Part shown: piece by piece, positions 49,027-57,928 of the stretch
Position numbering within the stretch: position 1 is the stretch's first letter
Layout of the letters: each line of letters opens with the position of its first letter
DNA from: Massilia sp. MS-15
GTDB taxonomy: Bacteria; Pseudomonadota; Gammaproteobacteria; Burkholderiales; Burkholderiaceae_D
Assembly (NCBI RefSeq): GCF_020176695.1
Contig: NZ_JAIWIA010000013.1
Span: forward strand, 178,699-242,698
Reading direction: 5' to 3'
DNA length: 64,000 bases
Notes under the pieces: model-generated
The model's database searches: none
Seen by the model: the letters and a program-made list of their open reading frames with translations, nothing else
Told to the model about the DNA's origin: nothing
Translations under genes and position numbers: made by a program

Positions 49027-51150
49027 ATGCTTGCCATTCTCGAACGGATCCATCCTGACAGCGACCGGATCGACCTGCTGGTCGACCTGGTCGATTGCCT
49101 GCGCCCGCGTCATCGCTGGGTCTGGCAAAAGGAGGACGATCCGGCGCGGCAGGTGCGCACCCTGACCCAACTGCTCAAGGGCAATCCATCGCAGGCCTGG
49201 GCCCTGCGGCGCTACCTCACCACCCTGCTCGAGCAGCGCCGCCATACCAGCCTGTACAGCGATATCGGCATCCTGTCCAACGATGGCTTCGTCACCGAAC
49301 TGAAGCGTCGCGTCAGCTACCGTTTCCTGCCGCCCGCGTTCAACGACCTCTACCTGTCCGATGCGCTCAACCAGGTGCTGTACGACGAGGACGACCACGT
49401 CTGGATCCGGGCGGTGCCGAACAGCGACTGGATGGTGCTGTTCGATGTCATCGCGAATGCGCCGCCGCCCCAGGACACGGCCCCGGACCGGGCCCGCTAC
49501 GTCACCCTGATGGGCCTGCTCGACGCGATCCGCACCCTGTCCTGCCGCATCTGCGCGCTTGGCCTGGAGCCGCGCCTGGTCCACAGCTACGGCGAGATCG
49601 AGGAATTCGACTCGCCCTTCCTGATGCAGAACATCGAGGTCAACCACTACCTGGACGAATACGCGCGCTACCTCGACGGCAAGATCGCACAGCCGGAACC
49701 GGCCCGCCACCTGCTGGTGATGCTCGACCAGTGCGAGGCGGTGGTGCTGCGGATCCGGCGCAGCGCGCTGGCCAGCGGCACCAGCGTGGCCCTGACCTAT
49801 CTGCTGGTGGCCCTGCACCAGAGCATCGACCGCCTGCACAAGCTGCTCTACCTGGTGGATGTCAGCGGCGAGCTGCCAAGCGCGTCCACGGTCGACCTGG
49901 AGGAAGTGGCCAACCGCAGCGCCAATCCGGGCAGTCCGGTGGCCAGCGCGCGGCGCCTGGCGGCGATCGCCCTCGCCGAGGAATTGATCGAAGCACACAA
50001 CACGAAATACCAGGTGCGCGGCCTGCTGCGCGACAATGTCGATCTGCTAGCCCGCAACGTCACCGAGAACGCCAGCCGCACCGGCGAGCACTACATCGCC
50101 GAAACCCGGCGCGACCTGCGTCACATGCTGGTGGCGGCCTCGGGTGCCGGCTTCATCGTCGGATTCATGGCGATGTTCAAGATCATGCTGGGCTACCTGC
50201 GCACCGCGCCCCTGGTCGAGGCCTTCCTGTTCAGCATGAATTATTCGCTGGGCTTCATCCTCATCTACGTCCTGCATTTCACGGTGGCCACCAAGCAGCC
50301 GGCCATGACGGCCCAGCACATCGCGGCCTCGCTGCACAAGGCCGACAACGGGCGCGGACTGGATGTGGATAGCCTGGCAGACCTTGTCACCAAGGTATTT
50401 CGTACCCAGATAGTAGCTGTGCTCGGCAACGTGCTGCTGGCCTTCCCGGTGGCCTGGGCGATCGCGGTGGGCTACAAGGCCATCAACGGCAACCACATCG
50501 TCGATCCGGCCAAGGCGCACCACCTGCTGGCCGACGTCGATCCGCTGCACAGCCTGGCCCTGTTCTACGCGGGCATCGCCGGCATCTGGCTGTTCGTGGC
50601 GGGACTGATCTCCGGCTACTACGACAACAAGGCGCTGTACACCCGCATGGGGCAGCGTGTGCGCCAGCTGCGCCGCCTGCGCCGCCTGCTCGGCGAAGAG
50701 CGCCTGGGCCGTTTTGCCGACTATATCGAGGACAACCTGGGTGGCCTGATGGGTAACTTCTTCTTCGGCATCATGCTGGGCATGACGGGCACCGTCGGTT
50801 ACCTGCTCGGCCTGCCGCTCGACATCCGTCACGTCACCTTCTCCACGGCCAACCTGGCCACGGCCCTGGTCGGCCTCGACTACGCGCTGCCGCTGGAAGA
50901 CGTCGCCATCGCCGGCGCCGGCGTCCTGCTGATCGGCGCCGTCAACCTCCTGGTCAGTTTCGGCCTGGCGCTGTGGGTGGCGATGCGCGCCCGCAAGATC
51001 CGCTTCAAGCGCGGCATCCTGCTGGTGCAGGCGCTGGGGCGCCGCCTGCTGGCCTCGCCCATCGATTTCTTCCTCGGCCCGAAGACCCGTCCTCCCACCC
51101 TGGTCCAGGACGACCCTAGCAGCGAACTCATCGTGAAGGACACGAAATGA
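49027..51150 (+). CDS. 'Site-specific recombinase' Gcr family (COG4389) membrane protein
   Basis: A 707-residue protein. The N-terminal 380 residues are helical and soluble; the C-terminal part has about seven membrane helices (SGAGFIVGFMAMFKIMLGYL, LGFILIYVLHFTV, VLGNVLLAFPVAWAIAVGY, ALFYAGIAGIWLFVAGLISGYY, MGNFFFGIMLGMTGTVGYLLG, GAGVLLIGAVNLLVSFGLALWV). The family name, from a gonococcal gene, is misleading: no Tyr- or Ser-recombinase residues are visible and the membrane topology argues for another role. It overlaps the phospholipase D-type gene by four bases, linking it to lipid metabolism. The ribosome-binding site is weak. Confidence 0.82.
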   Translation: MLAILERIHPDSDRIDLLVDLVDCLRPRHRWVWQKEDDPARQVRTLTQLLKGNPSQAWALRRYLTTLLEQRRHTSLYSDIGILSNDGFVTELKRRVSYRFLPPAFNDLYLSDALNQVLYDEDDHVWIRAVPNSDWMVLFDVIANAPPPQDTAPDRARYVTLMGLLDAIRTLSCRICALGLEPRLVHSYGEIEEFDSPFLMQNIEVNHYLDEYARYLDGKIAQPEPARHLLVMLDQCEAVVLRIRRSALASGTSVALTYLLVALHQSIDRLHKLLYLVDVSGELPSASTVDLEEVANRSANPGSPVASARRLAAIALAEELIEAHNTKYQVRGLLRDNVDLLARNVTENASRTGEHYIAETRRDLRHMLVAASGAGFIVGFMAMFKIMLGYLRTAPLVEAFLFSMNYSLGFILIYVLHFTVATKQPAMTAQHIAASLHKADNGRGLDVDSLADLVTKVFRTQIVAVLGNVLLAFPVAWAIAVGYKAINGNHIVDPAKAHHLLADVDPLHSLALFYAGIAGIWLFVAGLISGYYDNKALYTRMGQRVRQLRRLRRLLGEERLGRFADYIEDNLGGLMGNFFFGIMLGMTGTVGYLLGLPLDIRHVTFSTANLATALVGLDYALPLEDVAIAGAGVLLIGAVNLLVSFGLALWVAMRARKIRFKRGILLVQALGRRLLASPIDFFLGPKTRPPTLVQDDPSSELIVKDTK

Positions 51151-52535
51151 AGAACAAGCGCCTAAGCACTTTCCTGGCCTTCCTGGCCTTTGTCTGCGTG
51201 GTCGCCTCATGCAAGAGCCTGCCCGACGCGAGCGACCTGCCGGACAGCGCGCACAAGGCGGTGCCGACGGTGGCCACGCCGCGCGGCATGCTGCAGCCGA
51301 AGCAGGCGGCCCAGCTGCTGGCCAAGCGCTGGGCAAACGCCTCGCCCGACCTGAAGCAGCTGGCGCTGCTGGAAGAACAGGCCACCGGCGCCCCGCTCAT
51401 TCCCGGCAACAAGGTGACCCTGCTGTTCGACGGCCCGGCCACCATGCGCGAGATGATGGCGGCGGCGCGCGAGGCGAAGTCCTCGATCAACCTGGAAACC
51501 TATATCTTCGACCGCGATCCGATCGGCCTGCAGTTCGCCGAACTGCTGGCGGAAAAGCGGCGCCAGGGCGTGATCGTCAACATCATCGCCGACGGTGTCG
51601 GCACCCTGGCCACGCCCAAGGAATTCTTCGAGCGCATGCGCGCCGCCGGAATCAATGTCCTGATCTTCAATCCGGTCGATCCGACCAAGCGCCCCGGCAA
51701 CTGGCAGCTGAACAACCGCGACCACCGCAAGATCATGGTGGTCGACGGCCGGGTCGGTTTTACTGGCGGCATCAACATCAGCGAGACCTATGCCAACAGC
51801 TCGCTGTTCCGTTCGCGCAAGAAGCCGGAAACGGTGGACAGCGAGCAAGTGGGCTGGCGCGACACCCACATCCGCATCGAAGGCCCGGCCGTGGCCGCGC
51901 TACAGTACGCCTTCATCGACAACTGGGTGCGCCAGGATGCCGGCGAGCTGCCGCAGGCCGACTACTTCCCGCGCCTGGCCCCGGTCGGCGACAAGGTGAT
52001 GCGGGTGCTGGCCACCACGCCGGACCGCGATTCCGAGATCTACAAATCGCTGATGGTGGCGATGAACGAGGCCAAGAAGTCGATCCACATCACCTCCGCC
52101 TACTTCGTGCCGGACCAGCAGATCGTCGATTCGCTGAAGGCGGCCGCGCAGCGCGGCGTCGACGTCAAGCTGGTCCTGCCGGGGGTGTCGGACCACGACC
52201 TGATCAAGCACGCCGGGCAGGCCTTCTATGATGAACTGCTCCAGGGCGGGGTCAAGATCTACCAGCTGCAGGTGGCCGTGCTGCACGCCAAGACGGCCGT
52301 CATCGACGGTATCTGGTCGACCATCGGCTCGGCCAACATCGACCGCCGCAGCTTCATCCACAATTACGAGCTGAACGTGGTGGTGCTGGACCCGGCCTTT
52401 GGCCAGGACATGGAAAACGCCTTCAACGAAGACCTGCGCAGCTCGAAGCAGGTGACGCTGGAAGGGTGGCGCGACCGGCCCTGGAAGGACCGGCTCCGCG
52501 AATTCATGGGCCGCCTGGCCGAATACTGGATCTAG
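51147..52535 (+). CDS. Phospholipase D-superfamily cardiolipin synthase-like lipoprotein
   Basis: A 462-residue protein with two HKD motifs: NNRDHRKIMVVDG (first) and AVLHAKTAVIDGIWS (second, followed by GSANIDRRS). N-terminal FVCVVASCKS looks like a lipobox, with Cys22 as the lipidation site, instead of the membrane helices of ClsA. ClsB/ClsC-type enzymes join phospholipids to make cardiolipin. Its start codon overlaps the stop of the Gcr-family gene, so expression is coupled. Regions FVPDQQIVDSLKAAAQRGVDVKLVLPG are typical of Cls. Confidence 0.9.
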   Translation: MKNKRLSTFLAFLAFVCVVASCKSLPDASDLPDSAHKAVPTVATPRGMLQPKQAAQLLAKRWANASPDLKQLALLEEQATGAPLIPGNKVTLLFDGPATMREMMAAAREAKSSINLETYIFDRDPIGLQFAELLAEKRRQGVIVNIIADGVGTLATPKEFFERMRAAGINVLIFNPVDPTKRPGNWQLNNRDHRKIMVVDGRVGFTGGINISETYANSSLFRSRKKPETVDSEQVGWRDTHIRIEGPAVAALQYAFIDNWVRQDAGELPQADYFPRLAPVGDKVMRVLATTPDRDSEIYKSLMVAMNEAKKSIHITSAYFVPDQQIVDSLKAAAQRGVDVKLVLPGVSDHDLIKHAGQAFYDELLQGGVKIYQLQVAVLHAKTAVIDGIWSTIGSANIDRRSFIHNYELNVVVLDPAFGQDMENAFNEDLRSSKQVTLEGWRDRPWKDRLREFMGRLAEYWI

Positions 52536-52551
52536 GCCGGCCTTCCTGCGC

Positions 52552-53388
52552 CTACAGGCCGGCGGCCAGCAGGCCGTCGTTGTGCGGGGTCCAGACGTTG
52601 CCAGCGCGCAGGAACTTGTCGGTGTCGGCCACGTCGAAGCGGCCGTGCACCACATCCCAGCCGTAGCGGTCGACCTCGACCCGGTCCGGCGTGACCCGCA
52701 GCACATTGAAGGAATTGACTTCGCCACGTCCGCGGGTCGAGGTCGCCGTCCCAGCCTGGATCACCAGCGCCGCGTATTCGCTGATCTCGTAGCGCGCGGC
52801 CGTGCTGCCAGCGTGGCTGGCGTGCATGTGGCCGCCCATCAGGATGTCGATGCCGCATTCGGAAAAGGCCCGCATCGCGCGTCCGGCCCGGTTGACCAGG
52901 TCGCGCTCCTCGAAGTGGTCCGGCAGGTCGAAGGGGTGGTGGGCTACCACGATGCGCGTCACCGAGGCCGGCAGGCCGGTCAGGCGCGCGCGTACCGCCG
53001 CCAGCTGCTCGCGGCTCACGCGGCCATCCTTGATGGTCAGCGAGCGCGCGGTATTGACGCCGACCACCGCGATCTCCTCGTCGATGTAGACCGGCTCGAG
53101 CTCGTCGGTGATGTAGCGCCGGTAGCGCTCGAGCGGCTTCACGAAGCGTCGGAACACGTTGTACAGCGAGATGTCATGGTTGCCGGGCACGATGATCTGC
53201 GGTCCGGGCAGGGTGTCGAGGAAGGCGCGCGCTTCCTCGAACTGTTCCGGCCGGGCACGCTGGGTCAGGTCGCCCGAGACCACCAGCACGTCCGGTGCGA
53301 TGCGCTCGACCAGCTCGCGCAGCGGCGCCAGCAGGCGGTGGTCGACCCGCCCGAAATGCAGGTCCGACAGGTGTACCAGGGTGCGCAT
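52552..53388 (-). CDS. Calcineurin-like metallophosphoesterase
   Basis: A 278-residue phosphoesterase with all metal-binding blocks: DLHFGR (motif 1), GDLT (2), GNHD (3), HHPFD (4) and GHMHASH (5). It resembles CpdA/YkuE-type enzymes that act on cyclic nucleotides, nucleotides or lipid A precursors; I cannot tell which. A strong AAGGAG precedes the start. It follows the PAP2 gene by 13 bases, so the two phosphatases are in one operon. Confidence 0.9.
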   Translation of the reverse strand: MRTLVHLSDLHFGRVDHRLLAPLRELVERIAPDVLVVSGDLTQRARPEQFEEARAFLDTLPGPQIIVPGNHDISLYNVFRRFVKPLERYRRYITDELEPVYIDEEIAVVGVNTARSLTIKDGRVSREQLAAVRARLTGLPASVTRIVVAHHPFDLPDHFEERDLVNRAGRAMRAFSECGIDILMGGHMHASHAGSTAARYEISEYAALVIQAGTATSTRGRGEVNSFNVLRVTPDRVEVDRYGWDVVHGRFDVADTDKFLRAGNVWTPHNDGLLAAGL

Positions 53389-53401
53389 CCATTCTCCTTT
53401 C

Positions 53402-54139
53402 TCAGCGTGGGCTGTCCTCCGGCACGGCGGCGCCTGCACGCCCGGCAAGGTCCGGGCGCCGGCGCGCGAGGATGGCAACGCCGCTGAGGCAGAGCGCCAG
53501 CCAGGCGCAGCCCTCGGCCAGCCCGGCCACGACGTCGGACAAATAATGGACTCCAAGATACATCCTCGAGAAGGAGACCGTCGCCACCATGGCCAGCGCC
53601 AGCACGAAGGGCAGCACCCGGCCCGCCCGCGAGCGCGCCTGGCGCGCCGCATAGCAGGCCAGCACGCCGTACAGGACGGTCGCGCCGAGCGCATGGCCAC
53701 TGGGGAAGCTGTAGGTAGCCAGCTCCAGCAGCGGCTCGGCGAACTGCGGCCGGACGCGCGCGAACATCTGCTTGAGCAGCGCGTTCAGCAACTGGCCGCC
53801 GGGTACCGCGGCCACCAGCGCCAGGATCCAGTAGCGCTGTCCCTGGCGATACAGCCAGATCGCGGCGACAAGCGCCAGCGCCAGGATGCCCGGGGTGCTG
53901 TGCACATGGGTCAGCAGGAGCAGCGCCGCGCGCAGGCCGCCGTTGGCGTGGGCATGCACGTGCAGCCACTGCGCGGCATGCGCATCCAGCAGCGTGATCG
54001 GCGCGCCGGTGGTCACCGCGAGCGCCAGGCACGCGAACACGGTGCTGGAGAACAGCAGGACCGCCAGGGCGGCGCGCGGGTGGAAGGCGGGTTCGCCTGC
54101 GGATCGGGAAGCGGTATGCAGGGTGGAGGAAGTCGGCAT
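53402..54139 (-). CDS. PAP2 superfamily membrane phosphatase
   Basis: A 245-residue protein with about five membrane helices and the three-part lipid phosphatase signature: KQMFARVRP, SFPSGH and SRMYLGVHYLSDV. It should remove phosphate from a lipid such as undecaprenyl pyrophosphate, phosphatidate or phosphatidylglycerophosphate. First gene of an operon with the metallophosphoesterase. The start at 54139 is chosen for the upstream AAGGA; two longer starts are possible. The double LexA site lies 70 bases upstream and could also act on it. Confidence 0.87.
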   Translation of the reverse strand: MPTSSTLHTASRSAGEPAFHPRAALAVLLFSSTVFACLALAVTTGAPITLLDAHAAQWLHVHAHANGGLRAALLLLTHVHSTPGILALALVAAIWLYRQGQRYWILALVAAVPGGQLLNALLKQMFARVRPQFAEPLLELATYSFPSGHALGATVLYGVLACYAARQARSRAGRVLPFVLALAMVATVSFSRMYLGVHYLSDVVAGLAEGCAWLALCLSGVAILARRRPDLAGRAGAAVPEDSPR

Positions 54140-54208
54140 GGGTCCTTGGTCGGGGGTTGCAAAGCGCATCTGGTGGTGCTTGGCGAAAAAACCACAGCGC
54201 AAAAAAAT

Positions 54209-54247
54209 TACTGTACATCCACACAGTAACTGTAGATTTATACAGTG
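54209..54247. promoter_or_regulatory. Two abutting LexA (SOS) boxes
   Basis: TACTGTACATCCACACAGTA (54209-54228) and AACTGTAGATTTATACAGTG (54228-54247) each fit CTGT-N8-ACAG, the SOS box of E. coli and most betaproteobacteria; the first has the outer TA...TA as well. They share one base. A -10-like TATGCT follows at 54250-54255. They lie 50 bases before the 70-residue gene at 54298 and 70 bases from the divergent PAP2 gene. Confidence 0.85.
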
Positions 54248-54297
54248 GTTATGCTATTCTTTACTCACTCCAACGATTTTAATAAAAGGAAAACACC

Positions 54298-54510
54298 ATG
54301 ACCACTCTGAACAGCTCTTTCGGCCTGGAATATGCACCTGTCCCTTTTATGCTGCGCATCGGTCGCCGCGAAGTCCTGATCACCCGTGATTTCCGCAAGC
54401 GTTTCTATGCCGTGAATCCGGTCATCGAATGCGATACGGGTGTCGAGCCCGGCCATATCGAAATCCTGCTGCTGCGCCGTTGGCTGCTGATCCTCTCGAA
54501 GGCGCACTGA
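54298..54510 (+). CDS. 70-residue orphan protein, probable SOS-induced
   Basis: A 70-residue protein, MTTLNSSFGLEYAPVPFMLR at its N-terminus, with a basic middle (IGRREVLITRDFRKRF) and a hydrophobic C-terminus (IEILLLRRWLLILSKAH) that could be amphipathic or membrane-associating. No family is recognised. AGGA lies seven bases before the ATG. The tandem LexA boxes upstream mark it as a DNA-damage-induced gene. Small SOS proteins elsewhere are cell-division inhibitors (SulA, YneA, SidA) or type I toxins (TisB); which, if any, applies here is unknown. Confidence 0.75.
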   Translation: MTTLNSSFGLEYAPVPFMLRIGRREVLITRDFRKRFYAVNPVIECDTGVEPGHIEILLLRRWLLILSKAH

Positions 54511-54631
54511 GCGTCAACCCGTGCTCCATTGCGCGCCATAAAAAACGCATATTGTTAAGCGAATAAATTCGTTCCTTCAGGCGGAGCCCGGCCGTACGCT
54601 AGAGGCTCCACACTGCTCCTGAAAGAACGAC

Positions 54632-55645
54632 ATGCTTCGCAAGACCTTCCTGCATTCGCTGGCGGCCCTGAGCCTGCTGGTCCCCCTGTTGAACGGTTCC
54701 GCCGCCGCCGCGGACCTCACCCTGCTCAACGTCTCCTACGACCCGACCCGCGAACTCTACCAGGACGTGGACGCCGCCTTCTCGCGCTACTGGAAGGCGA
54801 AGACGGGCGACAAGGTCACCGTCAAGCAGTCGCACGGCGGCTCCGGCAAGCAGGCGCGCGCCGTGATCGACGGCCTGCCGGCAGACGTGGTGACCCTGGC
54901 CCTGGCCTACGACATCGACGCCATCAGCGCGCGCGGCCTGATCGCGCCCGGCTGGGAGAAACGCCTGGCCTATCGCAGCGCCCCCTACACCTCGACCATC
55001 GTGTTCCTGGTCCGCAAGGGCAATCCGAAAGGCATCCGCGACTGGGGCGACCTGGTCAAGCCGGGCGTGTCGGTGATCACGCCGAACCCGAAGACCTCGG
55101 GCGGCGCGCGCTGGAACCACCTGGCGGCCTATGGCTACGCGCTGCGCCAGCCGGGCGGCTCGCCGGCCACCGCCAGGGATTACCTGAGCAAGCTGTACAG
55201 GAACGTGCCGGTGCTCGACTCGGGCGCGCGCGGCGCCACCACGACCTTCGTGGAACGCGGCATCGGCGACGTGCTGCTGGCCTGGGAAAACGAAGCCCTG
55301 CTGGCCTTGCGCGAACTGGGCCCGGGCAAATTCGAGATCGTCGCGCCTTCGCTCAGCATCCTGGCCGAGCCGCCGGTGGCCGTGGTCGACAGGACGGTCG
55401 ACAAGCGCGGCACCCGCAAGCTGGCCCAGGCCTACCTGGAATTCCTGTACAGCGATGAAGGCCAGGACATCGTCGCCAGGAATTACTACCGTCCCGCGGT
55501 GGAGCGCCATGCGAAGAAGTATGCGTCGCAGTTCCCGAACATCAAACTGTTCCCGATTACCGAGCTCGGCGGCTGGACCCAGGCCCAGCAAGCGCATTTC
55601 GCCGACGGCGGCCTGTTCGACCAACTCTACCAGCCGGGCAAGTAG
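54632..55645 (+). CDS. sbp: Periplasmic sulfate-binding protein of an ABC transporter
   Basis: A 337-residue protein with a signal peptide (cleaved near SAAAAD, residue 27). [62 protein letters not shown] and [16 protein letters not shown] are typical of Sbp/CysP. The mature protein binds sulfate or thiosulfate for the CysTWA importer. The permease and ATPase genes are not in the window, so it is a stand-alone copy. The 121-base leader is AT-rich, fitting CysB-type control, but I could not define a site. Confidence 0.92.
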   Translation: MLRKTFLHSLAALSLLVPLLNGSAAAADLTLLNVSYDPTRELYQDVDAAFSRYWKAKTGDKVTVKQSHGGSGKQARAVIDGLPADVVTLALAYDIDAISARGLIAPGWEKRLAYRSAPYTSTIVFLVRKGNPKGIRDWGDLVKPGVSVITPNPKTSGGARWNHLAAYGYALRQPGGSPATARDYLSKLYRNVPVLDSGARGATTTFVERGIGDVLLAWENEALLALRELGPGKFEIVAPSLSILAEPPVAVVDRTVDKRGTRKLAQAYLEFLYSDEGQDIVARNYYRPAVERHAKKYASQFPNIKLFPITELGGWTQAQQAHFADGGLFDQLYQPGK

Positions 55646-55668
55646 GCCGCGCCGGCAGCAGGCGGCCT

Positions 55669-56211
55669 CTACGCGCCCGGCAGCTTCCACTGCGGCCCTG
55701 CTTCCTGCAGGCCGCAATAGGCGGCGATGCGGCCGGCCACGGTGCGGGCACCGTTTTCGTCCAGGCCGGCCCCGAAGCGGTAGCAGCCGTCCGCGGTCCC
55801 GATCTCGATCAGTCCCGGCCCGACGCCGAGCGCGGCGAACTTGCCTTCGGACGAGGTCGGCTCCGGCACCGGACAGACGCGCAGCGTGCGCACGCAGCCG
55901 GCTTCCAGCACCAGCATTTCCTCGCTTCCTTCGGCCCAGTCTTCGGGCCGGTCCCGGTACAGGTACAGCGTGTCGCGCACGCACAGGTTGCGGTAGACCA
56001 GCGCCGCCAGTGCTGTCCCAAACAGGACCATGACCCAGGCCGTGAACCAGGAAAAGCCCTCCGGGTCGTTCACCAGCTTCGCGCCCGCCATGGCCAGCAC
56101 CCCGAAGGCCGCGCAGGAAAGGAGCAGCCCCAGCGGCTCCTTCGGGCGCGGGCAACGGATGTGGAGTGGTTCCGGCGTTATGGGGGCGGGCTGGGTGGGT
56201 GGGCTGTGCAT
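55669..56211 (-). CDS. Membrane protein of unknown function
   Basis: A 180-residue protein with two central membrane helices (about 26-46 and 54-72, GLLLSCAAFGVLAMAGAKLV and FTAWVMVLFGTALAALVY) and a C-terminal domain with strands (RDTLYLYRDRPEDW, LIEIGTADGCYRFGAGL). The layout resembles small membrane proteins with a PH-like tail. It converges on sbp (23 bases between stops). No named family is recognised. Confidence 0.65.
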   Translation of the reverse strand: MHSPPTQPAPITPEPLHIRCPRPKEPLGLLLSCAAFGVLAMAGAKLVNDPEGFSWFTAWVMVLFGTALAALVYRNLCVRDTLYLYRDRPEDWAEGSEEMLVLEAGCVRTLRVCPVPEPTSSEGKFAALGVGPGLIEIGTADGCYRFGAGLDENGARTVAGRIAAYCGLQEAGPQWKLPGA

Positions 56212-56401
56212 GGTCGATGGATGAGCGGCGTCGCCGCTACTCTACGGCCCGCAGCCGCGGGCGGCAAGTCACAACTGTCCGCAAGGCAAGCGAAACCGGC
56301 GGATTCGCCAGCCGGGCTAGCATAGCGCCATCCATCCAGGCCTGTCCCTGCGGCCCAGGTCGCGGGCAGCCCTCCTCTTCCATCTTGAAAAGGATCACGT
56401 C

Positions 56402-57424
56402 ATGGCAATCAGATTGCGCAAACTTCACGACCAGGTCATGGTCATCACCGGCGCCACCAGCGGCATCGGTCTCACCACGGCGCGCATGGCAGCGGCGCGC
56501 GGCGCGCGCCTCGTGCTGGCCGCGCGCAGCAAGGAAGCACTGGCCGAACTGGCCGATGAGTTGCGCGGCAGGGGCGTCGCGGTCGAGACCGTGGCGGCCG
56601 ACGTCGGCGAGATCGCGGATGTCGAGAAGATTGGCGAGCAGGCCATTGCCCGCTTCGGCCGCATCGACACCTGGGTCAACAATGCCGGCATCTCGGTGTT
56701 CGGCCGCCTCGAAGAAGTGGAGCCGGAAGACCATCACCGCCTGTTCCAGACCAATTTCTGGGGTACCGTGAATGGTTCGCTGGAAGCCGCCCGGCGCATG
56801 AAGCGCCGCGGTGGCGGCGCCATCATCAACGTCGGCAGCGAGGTGTCGGAGCGCGCGATCCCGATGCAGGGCATGTATGCGGCCTCCAAGCACGCGGTGA
56901 AGGGGTTTACCGATGCGCTGCGCATGGAACTGGAGAAGGAGGACGCGCCGCTGCAGGTGACCCTGGTGCGCCCGGCCGCGATCGATACCATGTTCGCGGT
57001 GCACGCCCGCAACTACATGGACCGGGAACCGGCGCTGCCGCCGCCGGTGTATGCGCCGGAAGTGGTGGCCGAGACCATCCTGTACTGCGCCGAACATCCG
57101 AAGCGTGACGCCTACGCGGGCGGCGCCTCGAAGATGATCGCGGCCGGCGCCAAGCTGATGCCCGCCATGTTCGACCGCTACATGAACGCCAGCATGTTCA
57201 AGCAGCAGAAGTCGAGCCGCCCTACCCCGCCGAACCGCCGCGACGCGCTGTACAAGCCCGATCCCGCGACCGAACTGCGCCAGCGCCAGGGCATGCCGCA
57301 GAACGTCCATGAGCGCAGCCTGTACACCCAGACCAGTCTGCGCTCCTCGCCCCTGATGACCGCCCTGGTGGGCGGCGGGGCCCTGCTGGCCGCCTTCAGC
57401 CTATCGCGGCGGCTTGCTCGTTAG
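56402..57424 (+). CDS. Short-chain dehydrogenase/reductase with C-terminal membrane segment
   Basis: A 340-residue SDR. TGATSGIG (cofactor), NNAG, Ser-Tyr-Lys triad in NVGSEV...YAASK, and PAAIDT are all in place in residues 1-250. The last about 90 residues are an extension ending in a hydrophobic segment (PLMTALVGGGALLAAFSL) that may anchor the enzyme. Substrate unknown. AGGAT lies before the ATG. Its stop overlaps by 24 bases with the end of the convergent acidic protein gene. Confidence 0.88.
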   Translation: MAIRLRKLHDQVMVITGATSGIGLTTARMAAARGARLVLAARSKEALAELADELRGRGVAVETVAADVGEIADVEKIGEQAIARFGRIDTWVNNAGISVFGRLEEVEPEDHHRLFQTNFWGTVNGSLEAARRMKRRGGGAIINVGSEVSERAIPMQGMYAASKHAVKGFTDALRMELEKEDAPLQVTLVRPAAIDTMFAVHARNYMDREPALPPPVYAPEVVAETILYCAEHPKRDAYAGGASKMIAAGAKLMPAMFDRYMNASMFKQQKSSRPTPPNRRDALYKPDPATELRQRQGMPQNVHERSLYTQTSLRSSPLMTALVGGGALLAAFSLSRRLAR

Positions 57425-57820
57425 GAACTCGGTATCCTCCTCGGTCAGCGGCAGGTCGGGGATGGACACCACCCGGTCGGTGCCGATGTCGGCGCCGTCC
57501 TTCGCCACGCTGTCGCGTCCGGCCGCGGCGCGCTCACCAGTGCCGCCCAGGTCGCTGTCGCCCGAGAAGTCGGCGTCGCCGACGTCCGGCCCGGCGGTGC
57601 CGCCCGCGTGGCCCTGCTCCATGTCGGAGGTGGTGCCGCGGTCGAAGTCGAGGGTCTGGTCCGGGTCCAGGCCCTCGGCGAAGCCGGGACCGCCGACCAC
57701 GTCGCTGCCGGTGTCGGAAATGTCGCTCGGGCCGAGTGCGTCGATACCATGCCCCTTGCCGAGGCTGCGGTCCGGGCCTTCCGGGAAGTTGTCCGGATCG
57801 AGTGTGCTTGCGCCTGTCAT
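57401..57820 (-). CDS. Acidic, probably disordered protein
   Basis: A 139-residue protein, very rich in Asp, Gly and Ser/Thr with few hydrophobic residues (DPDNFPEGPDRSLGKGHG at the N-terminus, DLPLTEEDTEFLTSKPPR at the C-terminus). It is likely to be unfolded and strongly negatively charged. Similar proteins exist in Oxalobacteraceae, with no studied function. GGAGG lies six bases before the ATG at 57820, so translation should be good. Its tail overlaps the SDR gene tail. Confidence 0.65.
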   Translation of the reverse strand: MTGASTLDPDNFPEGPDRSLGKGHGIDALGPSDISDTGSDVVGGPGFAEGLDPDQTLDFDRGTTSDMEQGHAGGTAGPDVGDADFSGDSDLGGTGERAAAGRDSVAKDGADIGTDRVVSIPDLPLTEEDTEFLTSKPPR

Positions 57821-57928
57821 AAATACCTCCAAAAACGGTGATTGATCTGAACGAATGGCCATGTCAGCCCTGGGAACAGGCTAGCCTGTTTTGCGGGGGC
57901 GCGTCGCCCCGGATGCGGGCCGAACGGC

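Noticed and set aside
49027..51150. Mobile element or integrase, from the family name 'site-specific recombinase'
   Set aside because: The protein has several membrane helices and no catalytic Tyr or Ser recombinase pattern; no inverted repeats or target duplications flank it.
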